Below, piece by piece: positions 8,475 through 17,604 of a stretch of DNA of 44,329 nucleotides. The DNA comes from Candidatus Gemmiger faecigallinarum (lineage in GTDB: Bacteria > Bacillota > Clostridia > Oscillospirales > Ruminococcaceae). The notes under the pieces were generated by a model. It searched no databases. It saw only the letters and a program-made list of their open reading frames with translations, and was not told where the DNA came from. The DNA lies in NCBI GenBank assembly GCA_019120395.1, contig DWVD01000022.1, positions 1 to 44,329 of the forward strand, given 5' to 3'. The translations under genes and the position numbers were made by a program. Positions within the stretch are counted from its first letter, which is position 1. Every line of letters begins with the position of its first letter.

Positions 8475-8516
8475 AGAAGCCGGGACACTTTCACCATTGT
8501 GGTCGAAGGTGTCCCG
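8475..8516 (-). terminator. Terminator after the giant adhesin gene
   Basis: CGGGACAC at 8481-8488 pairs with GTGTCCCG at 8509-8516. Read on the minus strand the hairpin follows the adhesin stop by about 20 bases and is trailed by a broken T tract (CTTCTATTTT). It would end the long conjugation operon and separate it from the 8367-2639 block. Confidence 0.7.
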
Positions 8517-8536
8517 ACTTTTAGCTTATCGGGTTA

Positions 8537-11500
8537 TTACGGGAGAAACTCACCCGTCTGCGGGAAGGTCTTATGCACTTCCGGCACAGGAACGTCCGGG
8601 TTGCGGGCGTCAAACATCCGCAGGGTGGGTTCGTCGGCTTTCTGCCAGCCGCTGTCGGTACGCAGGAACATCGTCAACTCGCCGTCCACTTGCATCAGCT
8701 TGAAGGTAATGCTGTCGGCCGCCAGGTACCCGGCGGGCACGCCCTCCTCCACCAGCGTGTAGGTGTACTCGGTGGTGTCGGTGGAGAACAGCAGCAGATG
8801 GACCCGCGGGTCGGCGGCAGCATCCTCGGCTGTCAGCACCGGCAGTACATGGGGCGCGCCGGTGGTCTGCCAGCGGTCGATCACGTTGCCGGAACCGTCC
8901 ACCAGTGCCAGTTGGGCGCCGGCCAGGGCAGTGTTGCTGGTTTCATCCAGTTTGGCGATCGTGAAGGCGCCCACAGGGGCGTCGTACATCGTCACTTTCT
9001 GGATGCGGCCGCTTTCCTCGACCACAAATCGCACGCTTTCGGCGAGTTTGTAGCCGTTCGGAGCGGCGGTTTCTGTCAGAACATACTCGCCGGGCTGCAG
9101 CCGGTCGATGCGGTGGGGCTGGCCGTCGGTGGTCCATTCGGCCACCACGCTGCCGTCCGCGTCGGTGATGCGCAGATGCGCACCGCGCAGCTCCTCGCCG
9201 TTGGTGATGTCCTTTTTGCTGATCTCGACCTTGGTGAAGTCGTCCTGCATTTCAACCCGCTGGATCTCGCCGGTGGGCAGCACCTCAAACGTAACGTTCT
9301 CGGCGCGGACATAGCCGTCCTCGGTGGGGGCCTGGGTCTCGATCAGGGTCAGGGTGCCGACCGGCAGCCGCTCAATATAGTGCGGCGTACCGTCGGTGAC
9401 CCACTCAGCCAGGATATTGCCCTCGCCATCCACGATTTGTAGATGCGCGCCTGGCACTTCCGCGCCGGTGGCAATGTCGGTCTTGGAGATGCTGACCTTG
9501 GTGTAGTCGTCCTGCATAAAGACCTGCTGCACCTTGCCGTCGTCCTCCACCGTAAACTGGATGGACTGGGCGGGTACATAGCCCTCGGCGGTCGGGGCCA
9601 GCGTTTCCACCAGTGTGTAGGTCGCACCAGCGATCAGCTTGCCCTCGATATAATGCGGCTCGGTGCCGGAAGTCAAGCTCTCGACCACCTGGCCGTCGCT
9701 GTCCACGATCTGCAGCGCAGCGCCGGGCACTTCCTCACTCGTGGTAATGTCCAGCTTGGAGATGCGGATGCGGGTGGGCGCGTCCACCATCGTGATGGTC
9801 GTACCGTCCGCTTTGTGCCAGTTGGAAGTGTAGATAACTTCACTGGCGGTTGGCTTTTCGCTGACTTGCTTGTCCGGGAAGAAGTCCGGGGCCTTACCAC
9901 CCACCAGGTAGACCTTATCAAAGGTAAGCCCGGCAAAGTCCCGCTCATGCAGGCACTTGGCAATGGCAGCCTCGTTGGCTTCATCGGTAAAGGTAACGGT
10001 CAGTGTGCCATTGACGCAGAGCCAATTGGCGATGACCACGCCGTCTTGGGCATTGGTTTCGTCCGTGCCCGTGAAGAAACTGGTCACGGCGTCCAGCGCC
10101 CGCTGGAGCAGGCCCGGTTCGTCGTCGGCAAATTCCAAGGGAGAAATGATGCTGCCGGACTGATATTCGGTATTGGCAACGGTTTCGCGAACCCAAAGCT
10201 CGGTCTCTTGGGCATACACACCGTTATCAGACGCCTGCTTGAGATAGAACTGGATGGAGCGGGCGGTCGTGTAGCCATCGGCGGGGCAGGTCTCGGTCAG
10301 GGTGTAGACTTTGCCCAGGTCGTCGGAATAATCTGGCGCAAAGCTCTGGTTGAGATGCAGCCCGCGCACCACGTGGGCGGCGTCGGAGGTCTCCCAGCTA
10401 TCCACCACATTGCCATCCCAGTCGGTAATAGTCAGCGTCGCGCCGGGCAGTGCAAAAGTGGTGTCAGGTTCTACAGAGGCAAACGCCTGCTTGTTGATGG
10501 TGACTTCAGTCTGTTTGTCGGAGTGGAGGCAATCCACCACCTGCCAGGCGATCGTCTGGTTTTCGTAGATGAACTCCACGGGAATGTCCGACTGCTCGAT
10601 CAGGTAGCCGTCCGGGACAGCAATTTCGCGGATGTAGTACCGGCCGCTGTTGGTCGTCCAGTCGTGGGCGTCGCTGCTGCCGTAGTTTTCGCCACGGATG
10701 GGTACGTCCACCGGGAAGTAGGCAAGGCCGTCCTCGCCGGTGGTGGCGGTGGCCAGCAGCGTGTCGGCGGCCGCCAGCAGCGTGCCGTCCAGGCTGTAGA
10801 TATCGTCGGCGGTGTACAACTCATAGGTCGCACCCGGCACCAGGATGGCGCCCTCGGGGATGCGGTCATGGTTGCTGCCGCCGGCCAGCAGGGCCGGATC
10901 GGTCTTGACGCCATTCACATAGGGCTGGTCATCCGTCATGCCGGCGGAGTCGCGGTCGAGCTTGTAAACGCCCACGCCGATGCGGCCTTCTTCCACAACG
11001 GGCAGAACACGGGCATTCTCGAACACGATGGTACCGGGCAGATTGCCCAATTGATCCTCCGTTGCGTTGGACACATTGACGATGTCATAGCTGTAGGTTT
11101 CGTCGCCGTCCTGGGTGTGGTCGACGATGGTTTGGGCCAGAACGATGTCGTTCGTTTGGTCATTCCAGCCAAAGGTGACGGTGTAAGTTTGTGCGGTATG
11201 TACAAAGGCATATGGGGCTTGTGTCTCCGAAATATCATAGGACCCCAGAGGCAGCGTAATGGTGACCTCGCCGGTGGTGCCGTCGTGGCTGACCGTCAGG
11301 AAATCGTAGGTGGCCGGGGTCCGGGTGGGGCTGAACTTCACTTCATCCACCTGGCCCGCTTCGCCGGTGGTTACAGTGGCAACGAGGTCGCCATCCGCAT
11401 ACCAGAGTGTGCCCTGGTGGTCGCCGGTGGCAATGTCGCCGTGAGCGCGGATCTCGTAGGTAGATCCGGCCAGGTTGGCCTGCTCGTAGATGAATTGGCC

Positions 11501-14500
11501 GTCCTCATACCCGGTCAGGACGTTGCCGACCTTACGGATGGTCAACCGTCCCAAAGTTTCGTGGTTGCTGTATTCTTCGGTGAGAATGTAGTCGTCCATG
11601 TCGTCGGTGGCGTTACCAACGACTTCCCATACACGTTCCGAAGTCAGTTCAAAGACCACGTTATAGGCGGTGTCGTTGAAGAAGCCTGCCGGGCCTTCCA
11701 GTTCGACCACGCGATAGCGGCCCAGGGGCAGCTTTTCGGGCGTTTTCAGCAGGCCGTTTTCATCAGTATAGAAAGTAGAGGTTTTGGCGGTGGCATCGCC
11801 GGAATCCGGGTCGGGCATCTCGATGAGTTCTTCCGTCCCATCCTCCAGAATGCGATAAATCTGGAACGCAGTGTCAGCGATCTTGACCGGCTTGCCAGTT
11901 TCGGCGTCGATCTTGATGAGCTGCAAATAGCCTTCCAATTCTTCATTGAGGACATTGTAGGCCATGTAGCTGTTGCTGGGTGTTGTAACCGTGCCGTCTG
12001 GCTGGCACATGACGCTCTGCGGCGCGTTGCTGTCAACAGTCACCACAAACGGGTCGCACTGGAATACATCCTGCGGCACCGTTGTTTCCACGATTAGGTA
12101 CTGGCCATAGGGCAGGCCGGTCACGCGGATAATACCTTCTTCGTTGGTGAACAGTTCGGAAAGGCGGTATTCGTTGGTGTTCTGGGTCGGCACCCAGCCA
12201 TCACCCTGGCCGTTCGCATAGTCGTATGCTGCGGTCAGACTGGCATTGTATTCTTCTACCAGCGCCTGGTCAGATTCATACATCCGGGCGACCGCTGCGC
12301 CCTCGCCGGTGAAATCATATTTAGCAGTGTTGTTGTCGTAGTTGTCCTTGCGGTAGGCGTCCAGAATGCTCTGCACGTTGTAGGTGCCATCGGCATTTTT
12401 CTGGAATTCATCCACTTTGCTCAGGTCCCACACGCGGTAGACCGTGAAGCCCGCGCCCTCCAACTTGGGGGCAGGCGTGCCGGGGCCGGTCGTGCTGACG
12501 ACCTTGCGTAGCTCAAAGCCTGATTTGAGCACGGCGTCTTTGGAATGCTCGTCGCCGCGGGTGATGTATTGCGCCTCGTCGCCATAGGCCAAGGTGCTGT
12601 AATGGTTGACCTCATCGCACAGATATCCTTCGGCATAGCTCAGATAGTACCCGTCATAGGTCTTGGCGCCGGACAGCGCACGACCCTCGGCCACAGCACT
12701 GTACTGGTTCTTGTAGACATAATCGGTGTACTCGCTGCGGCTGTTGGTGGCCAACGGTTTGTATGCGCCGGTGGGCTGCAAGGTTCGGTCCAAAATAGGG
12801 TATTGGCCGGAGACATAATACTGGCCGTCCCCATCCAACGGCAGCACAATGCCGGTGGCGCGCTCGACCAGATAGTATTTGCCAAGATACAGGTTGGCAA
12901 AGGCCAGCACGCCATCCTTGATCTCGGCGCTGGCGACCAGGTGATCTTTGGCCAAAACCGGCAAATAGTCCGTGTCCCAGCCGCCGTTGGTCAGCACGGT
13001 GGTGTGCCAGATCGGGTTGCCGTTGGCGTCCACGATTTTGGAATAATCGACCACACCAGAAACGCCATCCGGGTGCTGAATATCTTCCGCCGCGTACAGG
13101 TCGTACACCGCGCCCTCGAAGCTGGCGGTGCCGTGCAGCGCACCGCCGGAACCGACGTCGGCAAATACCTGATCCAGATCGGATTTGGTCAGTACCAGCT
13201 CGCCCAACACACGGTCATTGGTAAATTTGCCGCTGATAGGGGTACTGGCGTAGGAGTCCTCATTGTTCGCCAGCCCGGTACTGTCGGTGGTATAGACGCG
13301 GGTGGCATCCTGCGGCTGGTCGTACAGCGTAACGGTAACCGTCTTGCCTTCCGGCGTGCGCAGCAGGGTGCCGCCGTTGTCGGCGGTGCCGATGTCGGCA
13401 TTGTAATCAGTGTTGGACAGGTCGATGACTGAGCCGTCGTTGTCCTTGGAAATGGTAAACGCATAGGCGCGTTTGCCCTCCACCTGTCTGGCCGTGCCGG
13501 GCTGGGAGATGTCCGTCCAGTCGCCGTAGTAACCTTCTGCGGCCTGCGTTTCGACCAGCAAGAAGCGGCCTTCATTGCGTTGCGTGTAATAGAGGGTACG
13601 GTCAACCGGGCTGCCGGTGGCATAGCTGCTGCCGTTGGCGATGGAATAGCTGCCATCCCCGTTGCGGACGACCGTATACCGGTTATACCCCCCAAACGGG
13701 ATGTACATCCCTGTCACAACATCCCACTCAAATACGGCAAACTCGGCGTCTGCCGCAATGGGTTGATGGGTCTCGCTGTCAATCTTGGCAATGTTGACCT
13801 GGATGCTCCAATCCTCGTTATGGATGGTCACATCGGTGCTGCCGTCTGCGGGCACGGAGACCTGCTGCTCGCTGCCGGTGCTGCCTGTGTAGGCGTCAAA
13901 GCCGTGGGGCACTGAAGTTTCCTTGACCGTGAAGGTGATATTTGCCAGCTGGGATTTGGCCGATGCGATCGCCGCATCCACGGCAGCCTGAGCCTCGCCC
14001 TGCAACCGGCTGACCGCCGCGCTCTGGGCGGCAGAGGCTGCCGCGTTGGCTTCCTCCTGGGACGAATACGGCCCCACGTTGCCGCTGTCGGAACCGCTCG
14101 TCTTGCTGACCGCATAGTGCATTGTCCAAATGGCCGAAGCGTTGCCACCAGTGGTGTGGTAGGTGTCGTCCATGACATGGCCGCCGGTGGTCACGGTCTG
14201 GCTTCCGGCAGGAGAAAGGCTCCAGCTGCCGCCGTCAATGCTGCCGCTGGTGGCCGAAGGCGTGATCTCAAAGGTGGCTTCGTCGATAGTTTCTCCCGTC
14301 ACCAGTCCGGTCTTGTGCAGGTCGAGGCCGTAGCTTAAATCCAGCGAGCCGCTGGCCGTTTGGGGGCCAGCTGACCAGGAGGCGTAATATTCCGTGGGCA
14401 CACTGGGGATGTCGGGCGTTTCCTCGCCACCATCTGCGGGGATCTCCTCGCCCACGATGGCGATGGTCTGCCAGGCGTACCCGGCGGGCGGGGTGTAGAT

Positions 14501-16042
14501 GTAGGTATAGTAGCCGTTTTCACCGCTGTAGGTAGTAAACCCATTTTCGTTGCTGTGTTCGGCCAGCGCCTGGGCCGAGTCCCGGTAGGTCTGCGCCGCA
14601 AGACTGTCCGGGTAGTGCTCCATGATCCACAGCTGGGTGTCATCGTAGTAACGGTAGGCGGTCTCTTCGGCGGCATCGTTCGACAGGCCGTAGGTCGAAA
14701 CCACCGTGCCGCTGTGTTTTTCTTCCAGCAGGCCAAGTGACAGCTGATTGAGCCCGCCCCAGATATTGATTTGGTTGGCGTAATGTGCCCCTGGCGTGTA
14801 TTGGCCGGGTTCCAGCTTGGACACATAGGCAAACGAATACATAGGGCAGCCGTTGGGCTGACCGTTGAGCCCGTGCGAGCAGCAGTATGCTTCTACGCCA
14901 TTGAACCAAATGAGCCAGGTGCCGCCCTCAAAGCTGATCGAGGTGATCTTGCCGGTCGTAAACGGGGGCGTGGGCTCGGCTGCATAGGTGCTGATGCCGC
15001 TCTTTGCCGCAGCGATGGGAATCGTAGTGTCGCCGTCGCTCACTTTGACTTCCAGGCTCTTGCGCAGCTCCGTCCCGTCCGGGGCGGTATACACAAATTC
15101 GGCAGCGAAATCCTGTGCAGCCTGTACATAGATGCCATGCGCTGCTGCAGAGGTATCCATGTAGGTGGCGTGCAGGATATCTGCGGCTTCCTCGGCATCG
15201 GCCGCGTTGCCCTCGTAGTCCAGCAGCGTTACGGTGTCCGGCAGAATGATTTCAGACGAGCTGCCGTTGGCAGGGTACTCCACTTGTACCATGATGGGGA
15301 CGATGGCGTAATCCTCGCCAGGCATTCGCTCGACGGTGACGATCTCACCGTCCGCATGGAGCGCCGCGGCGTCGATGTGGGCGTCCACCCCATCGTACAG
15401 GTCGGTGACCCATTCCGAGATGGAGATTCTCGTATCGCCGGTGGCCACCGGCAGTCCATAGCGGCCCATGTAGTTGCCGGTGGGCGCATCGGGCAGGTCG
15501 CCATAGAGGACATCGTACATTTCATCGTCATCGGGCGGTGCGCCGGTGTCCTCGGGCAGCTCAGGCTGTTCCATCGCCAGCTGCATCGAAGCGACCAGTG
15601 CGGCCAAGGCCGTGTAGGCGGCCTGCACTTCGTCGCCCTGCTGTTCTTCTTCGGGGATGGCGTAGTACAGATCTTCGGCCGCATACACCGGCGCGGCCGC
15701 TTCATCCGAAGCGGTAATGGCCTCATTCAGCGCGGCTTCCAGCTCGGCGTTGTCCGGGTCAGCCTGCCAGGCGGCGCTGGCGATGGCCCACTGCCGCACA
15801 GCAGCCAAAATAGACTGCCGGTCCAGTGCGTTGACGGCATCCACAAAAGCCTGAGCTTCAGGGCCAAGCAACGCCGTTTCGGGTGTGGCAGTCTCCGGTG
15901 TGGCCTCGGCGCTCACCGCCTCCGGGGCTTGTGTGTCAGCACCGGGCGAGTCGTCGGCAAAGGCGGCACCCGGCGCCATCGAAAGGCACAGCATACCGGC
16001 CAGCAGTCCGGCCAGTATGCGGCGCATGGGTTTCTGCTTCAT
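8537..16042 (-). CDS. Giant SpaA/Cna-B-type surface adhesin with thioester domain
   Basis: A 2,501-residue secreted surface protein. It starts with a signal peptide (RRILAGLLAGMLCLSMAPGAAFA, cut near residue 29) and a helical, acidic region to about 190. A thioester-domain-like segment follows: Cys387/Cys388 in AYCCSHG and Gln470 in DDTQLWIMEH, the pair expected to form a Cys-Gln thioester. The rest is a chain of Cna-B/prealbumin-like domains, recognisable by repeated xxxKxD starts and (E/Q)TxAPxGY ends typical of isopeptide-forming pilin domains. The C-terminus reads FPQTGEFLP and stops, without the usual hydrophobic anchor. The start at 16042 follows GGAGGT by four bases. Such proteins are standard in Tn1549-like ICEs next to a sortase B and probably aid mating contact. 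The gene follows the small gene at 16060 by 17 bases. Confidence 0.9.
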   Translation of the reverse strand: MKQKPMRRILAGLLAGMLCLSMAPGAAFADDSPGADTQAPEAVSAEATPETATPETALLGPEAQAFVDAVNALDRQSILAAVRQWAIASAAWQADPDNAELEAALNEAITASDEAAAPVYAAEDLYYAIPEEEQQGDEVQAAYTALAALVASMQLAMEQPELPEDTGAPPDDDEMYDVLYGDLPDAPTGNYMGRYGLPVATGDTRISISEWVTDLYDGVDAHIDAAALHADGEIVTVERMPGEDYAIVPIMVQVEYPANGSSSEIILPDTVTLLDYEGNAADAEEAADILHATYMDTSAAAHGIYVQAAQDFAAEFVYTAPDGTELRKSLEVKVSDGDTTIPIAAAKSGISTYAAEPTPPFTTGKITSISFEGGTWLIWFNGVEAYCCSHGLNGQPNGCPMYSFAYVSKLEPGQYTPGAHYANQINIWGGLNQLSLGLLEEKHSGTVVSTYGLSNDAAEETAYRYYDDTQLWIMEHYPDSLAAQTYRDSAQALAEHSNENGFTTYSGENGYYTYIYTPPAGYAWQTIAIVGEEIPADGGEETPDIPSVPTEYYASWSAGPQTASGSLDLSYGLDLHKTGLVTGETIDEATFEITPSATSGSIDGGSWSLSPAGSQTVTTGGHVMDDTYHTTGGNASAIWTMHYAVSKTSGSDSGNVGPYSSQEEANAAASAAQSAAVSRLQGEAQAAVDAAIASAKSQLANITFTVKETSVPHGFDAYTGSTGSEQQVSVPADGSTDVTIHNEDWSIQVNIAKIDSETHQPIAADAEFAVFEWDVVTGMYIPFGGYNRYTVVRNGDGSYSIANGSSYATGSPVDRTLYYTQRNEGRFLLVETQAAEGYYGDWTDISQPGTARQVEGKRAYAFTISKDNDGSVIDLSNTDYNADIGTADNGGTLLRTPEGKTVTVTLYDQPQDATRVYTTDSTGLANNEDSYASTPISGKFTNDRVLGELVLTKSDLDQVFADVGSGGALHGTASFEGAVYDLYAAEDIQHPDGVSGVVDYSKIVDANGNPIWHTTVLTNGGWDTDYLPVLAKDHLVASAEIKDGVLAFANLYLGKYYLVERATGIVLPLDGDGQYYVSGQYPILDRTLQPTGAYKPLATNSRSEYTDYVYKNQYSAVAEGRALSGAKTYDGYYLSYAEGYLCDEVNHYSTLAYGDEAQYITRGDEHSKDAVLKSGFELRKVVSTTGPGTPAPKLEGAGFTVYRVWDLSKVDEFQKNADGTYNVQSILDAYRKDNYDNNTAKYDFTGEGAAVARMYESDQALVEEYNASLTAAYDYANGQGDGWVPTQNTNEYRLSELFTNEEGIIRVTGLPYGQYLIVETTVPQDVFQCDPFVVTVDSNAPQSVMCQPDGTVTTPSNSYMAYNVLNEELEGYLQLIKIDAETGKPVKIADTAFQIYRILEDGTEELIEMPDPDSGDATAKTSTFYTDENGLLKTPEKLPLGRYRVVELEGPAGFFNDTAYNVVFELTSERVWEVVGNATDDMDDYILTEEYSNHETLGRLTIRKVGNVLTGYEDGQFIYEQANLAGSTYEIRAHGDIATGDHQGTLWYADGDLVATVTTGEAGQVDEVKFSPTRTPATYDFLTVSHDGTTGEVTITLPLGSYDISETQAPYAFVHTAQTYTVTFGWNDQTNDIVLAQTIVDHTQDGDETYSYDIVNVSNATEDQLGNLPGTIVFENARVLPVVEEGRIGVGVYKLDRDSAGMTDDQPYVNGVKTDPALLAGGSNHDRIPEGAILVPGATYELYTADDIYSLDGTLLAAADTLLATATTGEDGLAYFPVDVPIRGENYGSSDAHDWTTNSGRYYIREIAVPDGYLIEQSDIPVEFIYENQTIAWQVVDCLHSDKQTEVTINKQAFASVEPDTTFALPGATLTITDWDGNVVDSWETSDAAHVVRGLHLNQSFAPDYSDDLGKVYTLTETCPADGYTTARSIQFYLKQASDNGVYAQETELWVRETVANTEYQSGSIISPLEFADDEPGLLQRALDAVTSFFTGTDETNAQDGVVIANWLCVNGTLTVTFTDEANEAAIAKCLHERDFAGLTFDKVYLVGGKAPDFFPDKQVSEKPTASEVIYTSNWHKADGTTITMVDAPTRIRISKLDITTSEEVPGAALQIVDSDGQVVESLTSGTEPHYIEGKLIAGATYTLVETLAPTAEGYVPAQSIQFTVEDDGKVQQVFMQDDYTKVSISKTDIATGAEVPGAHLQIVDGEGNILAEWVTDGTPHYIERLPVGTLTLIETQAPTEDGYVRAENVTFEVLPTGEIQRVEMQDDFTKVEISKKDITNGEELRGAHLRITDADGSVVAEWTTDGQPHRIDRLQPGEYVLTETAAPNGYKLAESVRFVVEESGRIQKVTMYDAPVGAFTIAKLDETSNTALAGAQLALVDGSGNVIDRWQTTGAPHVLPVLTAEDAAADPRVHLLLFSTDTTEYTYTLVEEGVPAGYLAADSITFKLMQVDGELTMFLRTDSGWQKADEPTLRMFDARNPDVPVPEVHKTFPQTGEFLP
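8975..9775 (-). repeat. Three tandem Cna-B repeat units in the adhesin
   Basis: Three consecutive units of 91, 89 and 87 residues share the frame ISKxDI, EVPGAxLxIVD, a GxPHxIxRL segment, ETxAP and a closing MxDDx. They start with TRIRISKLDI, TKVSISKTDI and TKVEISKKDI. A fourth, more diverged unit (8606-8974) follows. The close similarity suggests recent internal duplication, so copy number may vary between strains. Confidence 0.8.
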
Positions 16043-16059
16043 AATTACCTCCAATTTCA

Positions 16060-16290
16060 TCAAGTGGCCGTCTTGGCGGCCTCGGCCTGGCGCTTATCAA
16101 AAATCGCCTTGATCTCGGGCGGCGTGACCCAGCTATCGTCCAGCTCAAACGGCTCAACGGGTTCCGGCAGAACCGGTTTGTGCGGGGTGTCGGTGGGCTT
16201 CTGCTCGGCAGCGTTGGCCGGGCGGGCCTCGTGACAGTCCTTGCGCCCGATGGTGATGGAAAATCCAAATGTAATGCTGTACTTCTTCAT
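16060..16290 (-). CDS. Small protein between sortase and adhesin
   Basis: A 76-residue protein of unknown function in the conjugation operon, seven bases after the sortase stop. It begins MKKYSITFGFSITIGRKD, a short beta-like stretch, followed by a proline-rich acidic part (HKPVLPEPVEPFELDDSW) and a charged helix (PPEIKAIFDKRQAEAAK). No signal peptide or membrane segment is clear. GGAGGT lies 13 bases before the ATG, a little far, so translation may depend on coupling to the sortase gene. Confidence 0.6.
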   Translation of the reverse strand: MKKYSITFGFSITIGRKDCHEARPANAAEQKPTDTPHKPVLPEPVEPFELDDSWVTPPEIKAIFDKRQAEAAKTAT

Positions 16291-16296
16291 AAAACG

Positions 16297-17046
16297 TCAT
16301 TCAACCTCCACATGGTTCACGAGCTTTGCCACGACCAGATACCGCACGGCGGGATCATCGGTGCAGGTGGAAAGGGTGAGAATATGGTCATCGGTGCTGG
16401 CCGTCACCCCATAATCAAAGGCGCAGCGCTCAAAGGCTTTGGCCAAAATCGTGCGGAACTCGCTGCCGGTCGGGTGTGTGGCGATGCAGTCGTAGTCGGT
16501 GTCGGCCCGTGCCACGCCGGTGCTGAAGATCTGGTAGGTCAACATGGCATCCGAGAGCGACAGGTAGATGTACGGGTGTTCCTCGCCGAATTCATAGACA
16601 CGGTAGTTGTGCAGCTGGCCAAAACTGTTTTCCAAATCTTCATCAAAGGTGTGCCCGTAGATGACGAGGTTGCGCGGCAGCGTGGCCGTCGTGGCGAGGT
16701 CGCAGTCATAATCGGCGTAGATCGAGCCGTGCTCGTCATATTCGCCGGCGGCATTGCGGCGCAGGTAGTAGTCGTTGTCGTCCGACTGCTGCACCGGGGC
16801 GTCGATGTTAGTGCCGGGGACCGTCAGCCAGGCGACCGAATCCGGGTTGGTGGTGTGAGCGTCTGCCAGGCGTTCGTCCGGCGCGGCGGTGGTCACAGGC
16901 AGCGGGACAGCCGCGGTCTCGGCGGTGGAAGCGGCCACCATATTTCCGGCGATACCCTGCGGCCAGAGCAGCACGGCTGCCACACCGGCCGCCGCAATCG
17001 CCAGCGCGGCAAGCCAGAGGCCATACTTGCGAAAGAAGTGCTTCAC
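16297..17046 (-). CDS. srtB: Class B sortase
   Basis: A 249-residue membrane-anchored transpeptidase. An N-terminal uncleaved anchor (about 10-28) is followed by the sortase barrel. The catalytic triad is visible: His132 in IYGHTFDE, Cys228 in TLSTCTDD and Arg235 in AVRYLVV. The YYLRRN and GSIYADYDC segments are typical of class B. It should attach a surface protein to peptidoglycan; the obvious client is the neighbouring adhesin, whose C-terminus has FPQTG. The start overlaps the stop of the preceding gene by four bases (ATGA). Assignment to class B is firm, substrate is inferred. Confidence 0.9.
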   Translation of the reverse strand: MKHFFRKYGLWLAALAIAAAGVAAVLLWPQGIAGNMVAASTAETAAVPLPVTTAAPDERLADAHTTNPDSVAWLTVPGTNIDAPVQQSDDNDYYLRRNAAGEYDEHGSIYADYDCDLATTATLPRNLVIYGHTFDEDLENSFGQLHNYRVYEFGEEHPYIYLSLSDAMLTYQIFSTGVARADTDYDCIATHPTGSEFRTILAKAFERCAFDYGVTASTDDHILTLSTCTDDPAVRYLVVAKLVNHVEVE

Positions 17047-17456
17047 GAGATCACCCCCTCGCGGGGCAGCAGGATGTCGTCCTCAGCCCATGACAGGGAC
17101 GGCAGCGGAGAAAAATGCCGTCCGTTCTGCTCCACCCAGCGGCCGCGCTGGCAGCCAAACACATGGATGTCGTGGGCATTGAGCACCGAGAGCAGCGCTT
17201 CCAGTTCCTGCGGCTCGCACAGCAGATCGGCCGGGTCGCCGATCAGCAGGGTGTTGAACTCTTCGCGCTCGGCGCTGGCGATGATCTGCTTGACGGCGGG
17301 GCGCATCAGCAGCGGCATGGTGGGCGGTGTGTCGGAGGTCAATTCCCCGGTCAGGCGCCATTGCAGCTTGCGCACGGCCCGCAGGCAGGCTTTGCGCTGG
17401 CGGCCCATCCCGGCCAGGTCGGCGGTGTTGGATTGATAGAGACATTGTGCGGTCAT
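17043..17456 (-). CDS. Degenerate serine-recombinase-like domain protein
   Basis: A 137-residue cytoplasmic protein in the conjugation operon. Its order of elements follows the resolvase N-terminal domain: LYQSNTAD near residue 7 where resolvases have YxRVST, GRQRKACLRAV where they have an RQ helix, then MRPAVKQIIASAEREEFNTLLIG, a position equivalent to DRLxR read as DPADLLC (about 74-80), and ALLSVLNAHDIHVFG. The conserved catalytic arginines appear lost, so it is probably not an active recombinase. There is no DNA-binding C-terminal domain. AAGGAGG precedes the ATG. A structural or regulatory function is possible; the relation to resolvases is by-eye inference. Confidence 0.6.
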   Translation of the reverse strand: MTAQCLYQSNTADLAGMGRQRKACLRAVRKLQWRLTGELTSDTPPTMPLLMRPAVKQIIASAEREEFNTLLIGDPADLLCEPQELEALLSVLNAHDIHVFGCQRGRWVEQNGRHFSPLPSLSWAEDDILLPREGVIS

Positions 17457-17472
17457 GGTAAAAACCTCCTTG

Positions 17473-17604
17473 TCATCGTTTGTGATACACTTCTTTGCGC
17501 AAAGCTAGCGCGTGCCGGTTATCGTACCAGCGCAGCAACTGCCGCACCAACAGCGGACTGCCCGCCAGCGCCAGGACGGCCATGATCTTAGACCAGGTTC
17601 TCAT
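17473..17604 (-). CDS. 43-residue membrane-like small protein
   Basis: A short open frame starting MRTWSKIMAVLALAGSPLLV and ending with a basic tail (NRHALALRKEVYHKR). The middle is hydrophobic enough for a membrane segment. It begins inside the last codons of the upstream membrane-protein gene and AAAGGGGG lies seven bases before the ATG, as expected for a coupled gene. It fills the otherwise empty interval before the resolvase-like gene. Function is unknown; a short channel component is possible. Confidence 0.5.
   Translation of the reverse strand: MRTWSKIMAVLALAGSPLLVRQLLRWYDNRHALALRKEVYHKR

Noticed and set aside
9000-9780. Repeated units as a possible CRISPR array
   Set aside because: The repeats are about 260-270 bases long, in frame and protein-coding; they are Cna-B domains.
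9443-12097. 884-residue plus-strand open frame inside the adhesin gene
   Set aside because: It mirrors the minus-strand adhesin in a GC-rich region, has no ribosome site or family resemblance, and the opposite strand encodes clear Cna-B repeats.
14771-16234. 487-residue plus-strand open frame over the adhesin N-terminus
   Set aside because: Antisense shadow of the signal peptide and thioester-domain region.
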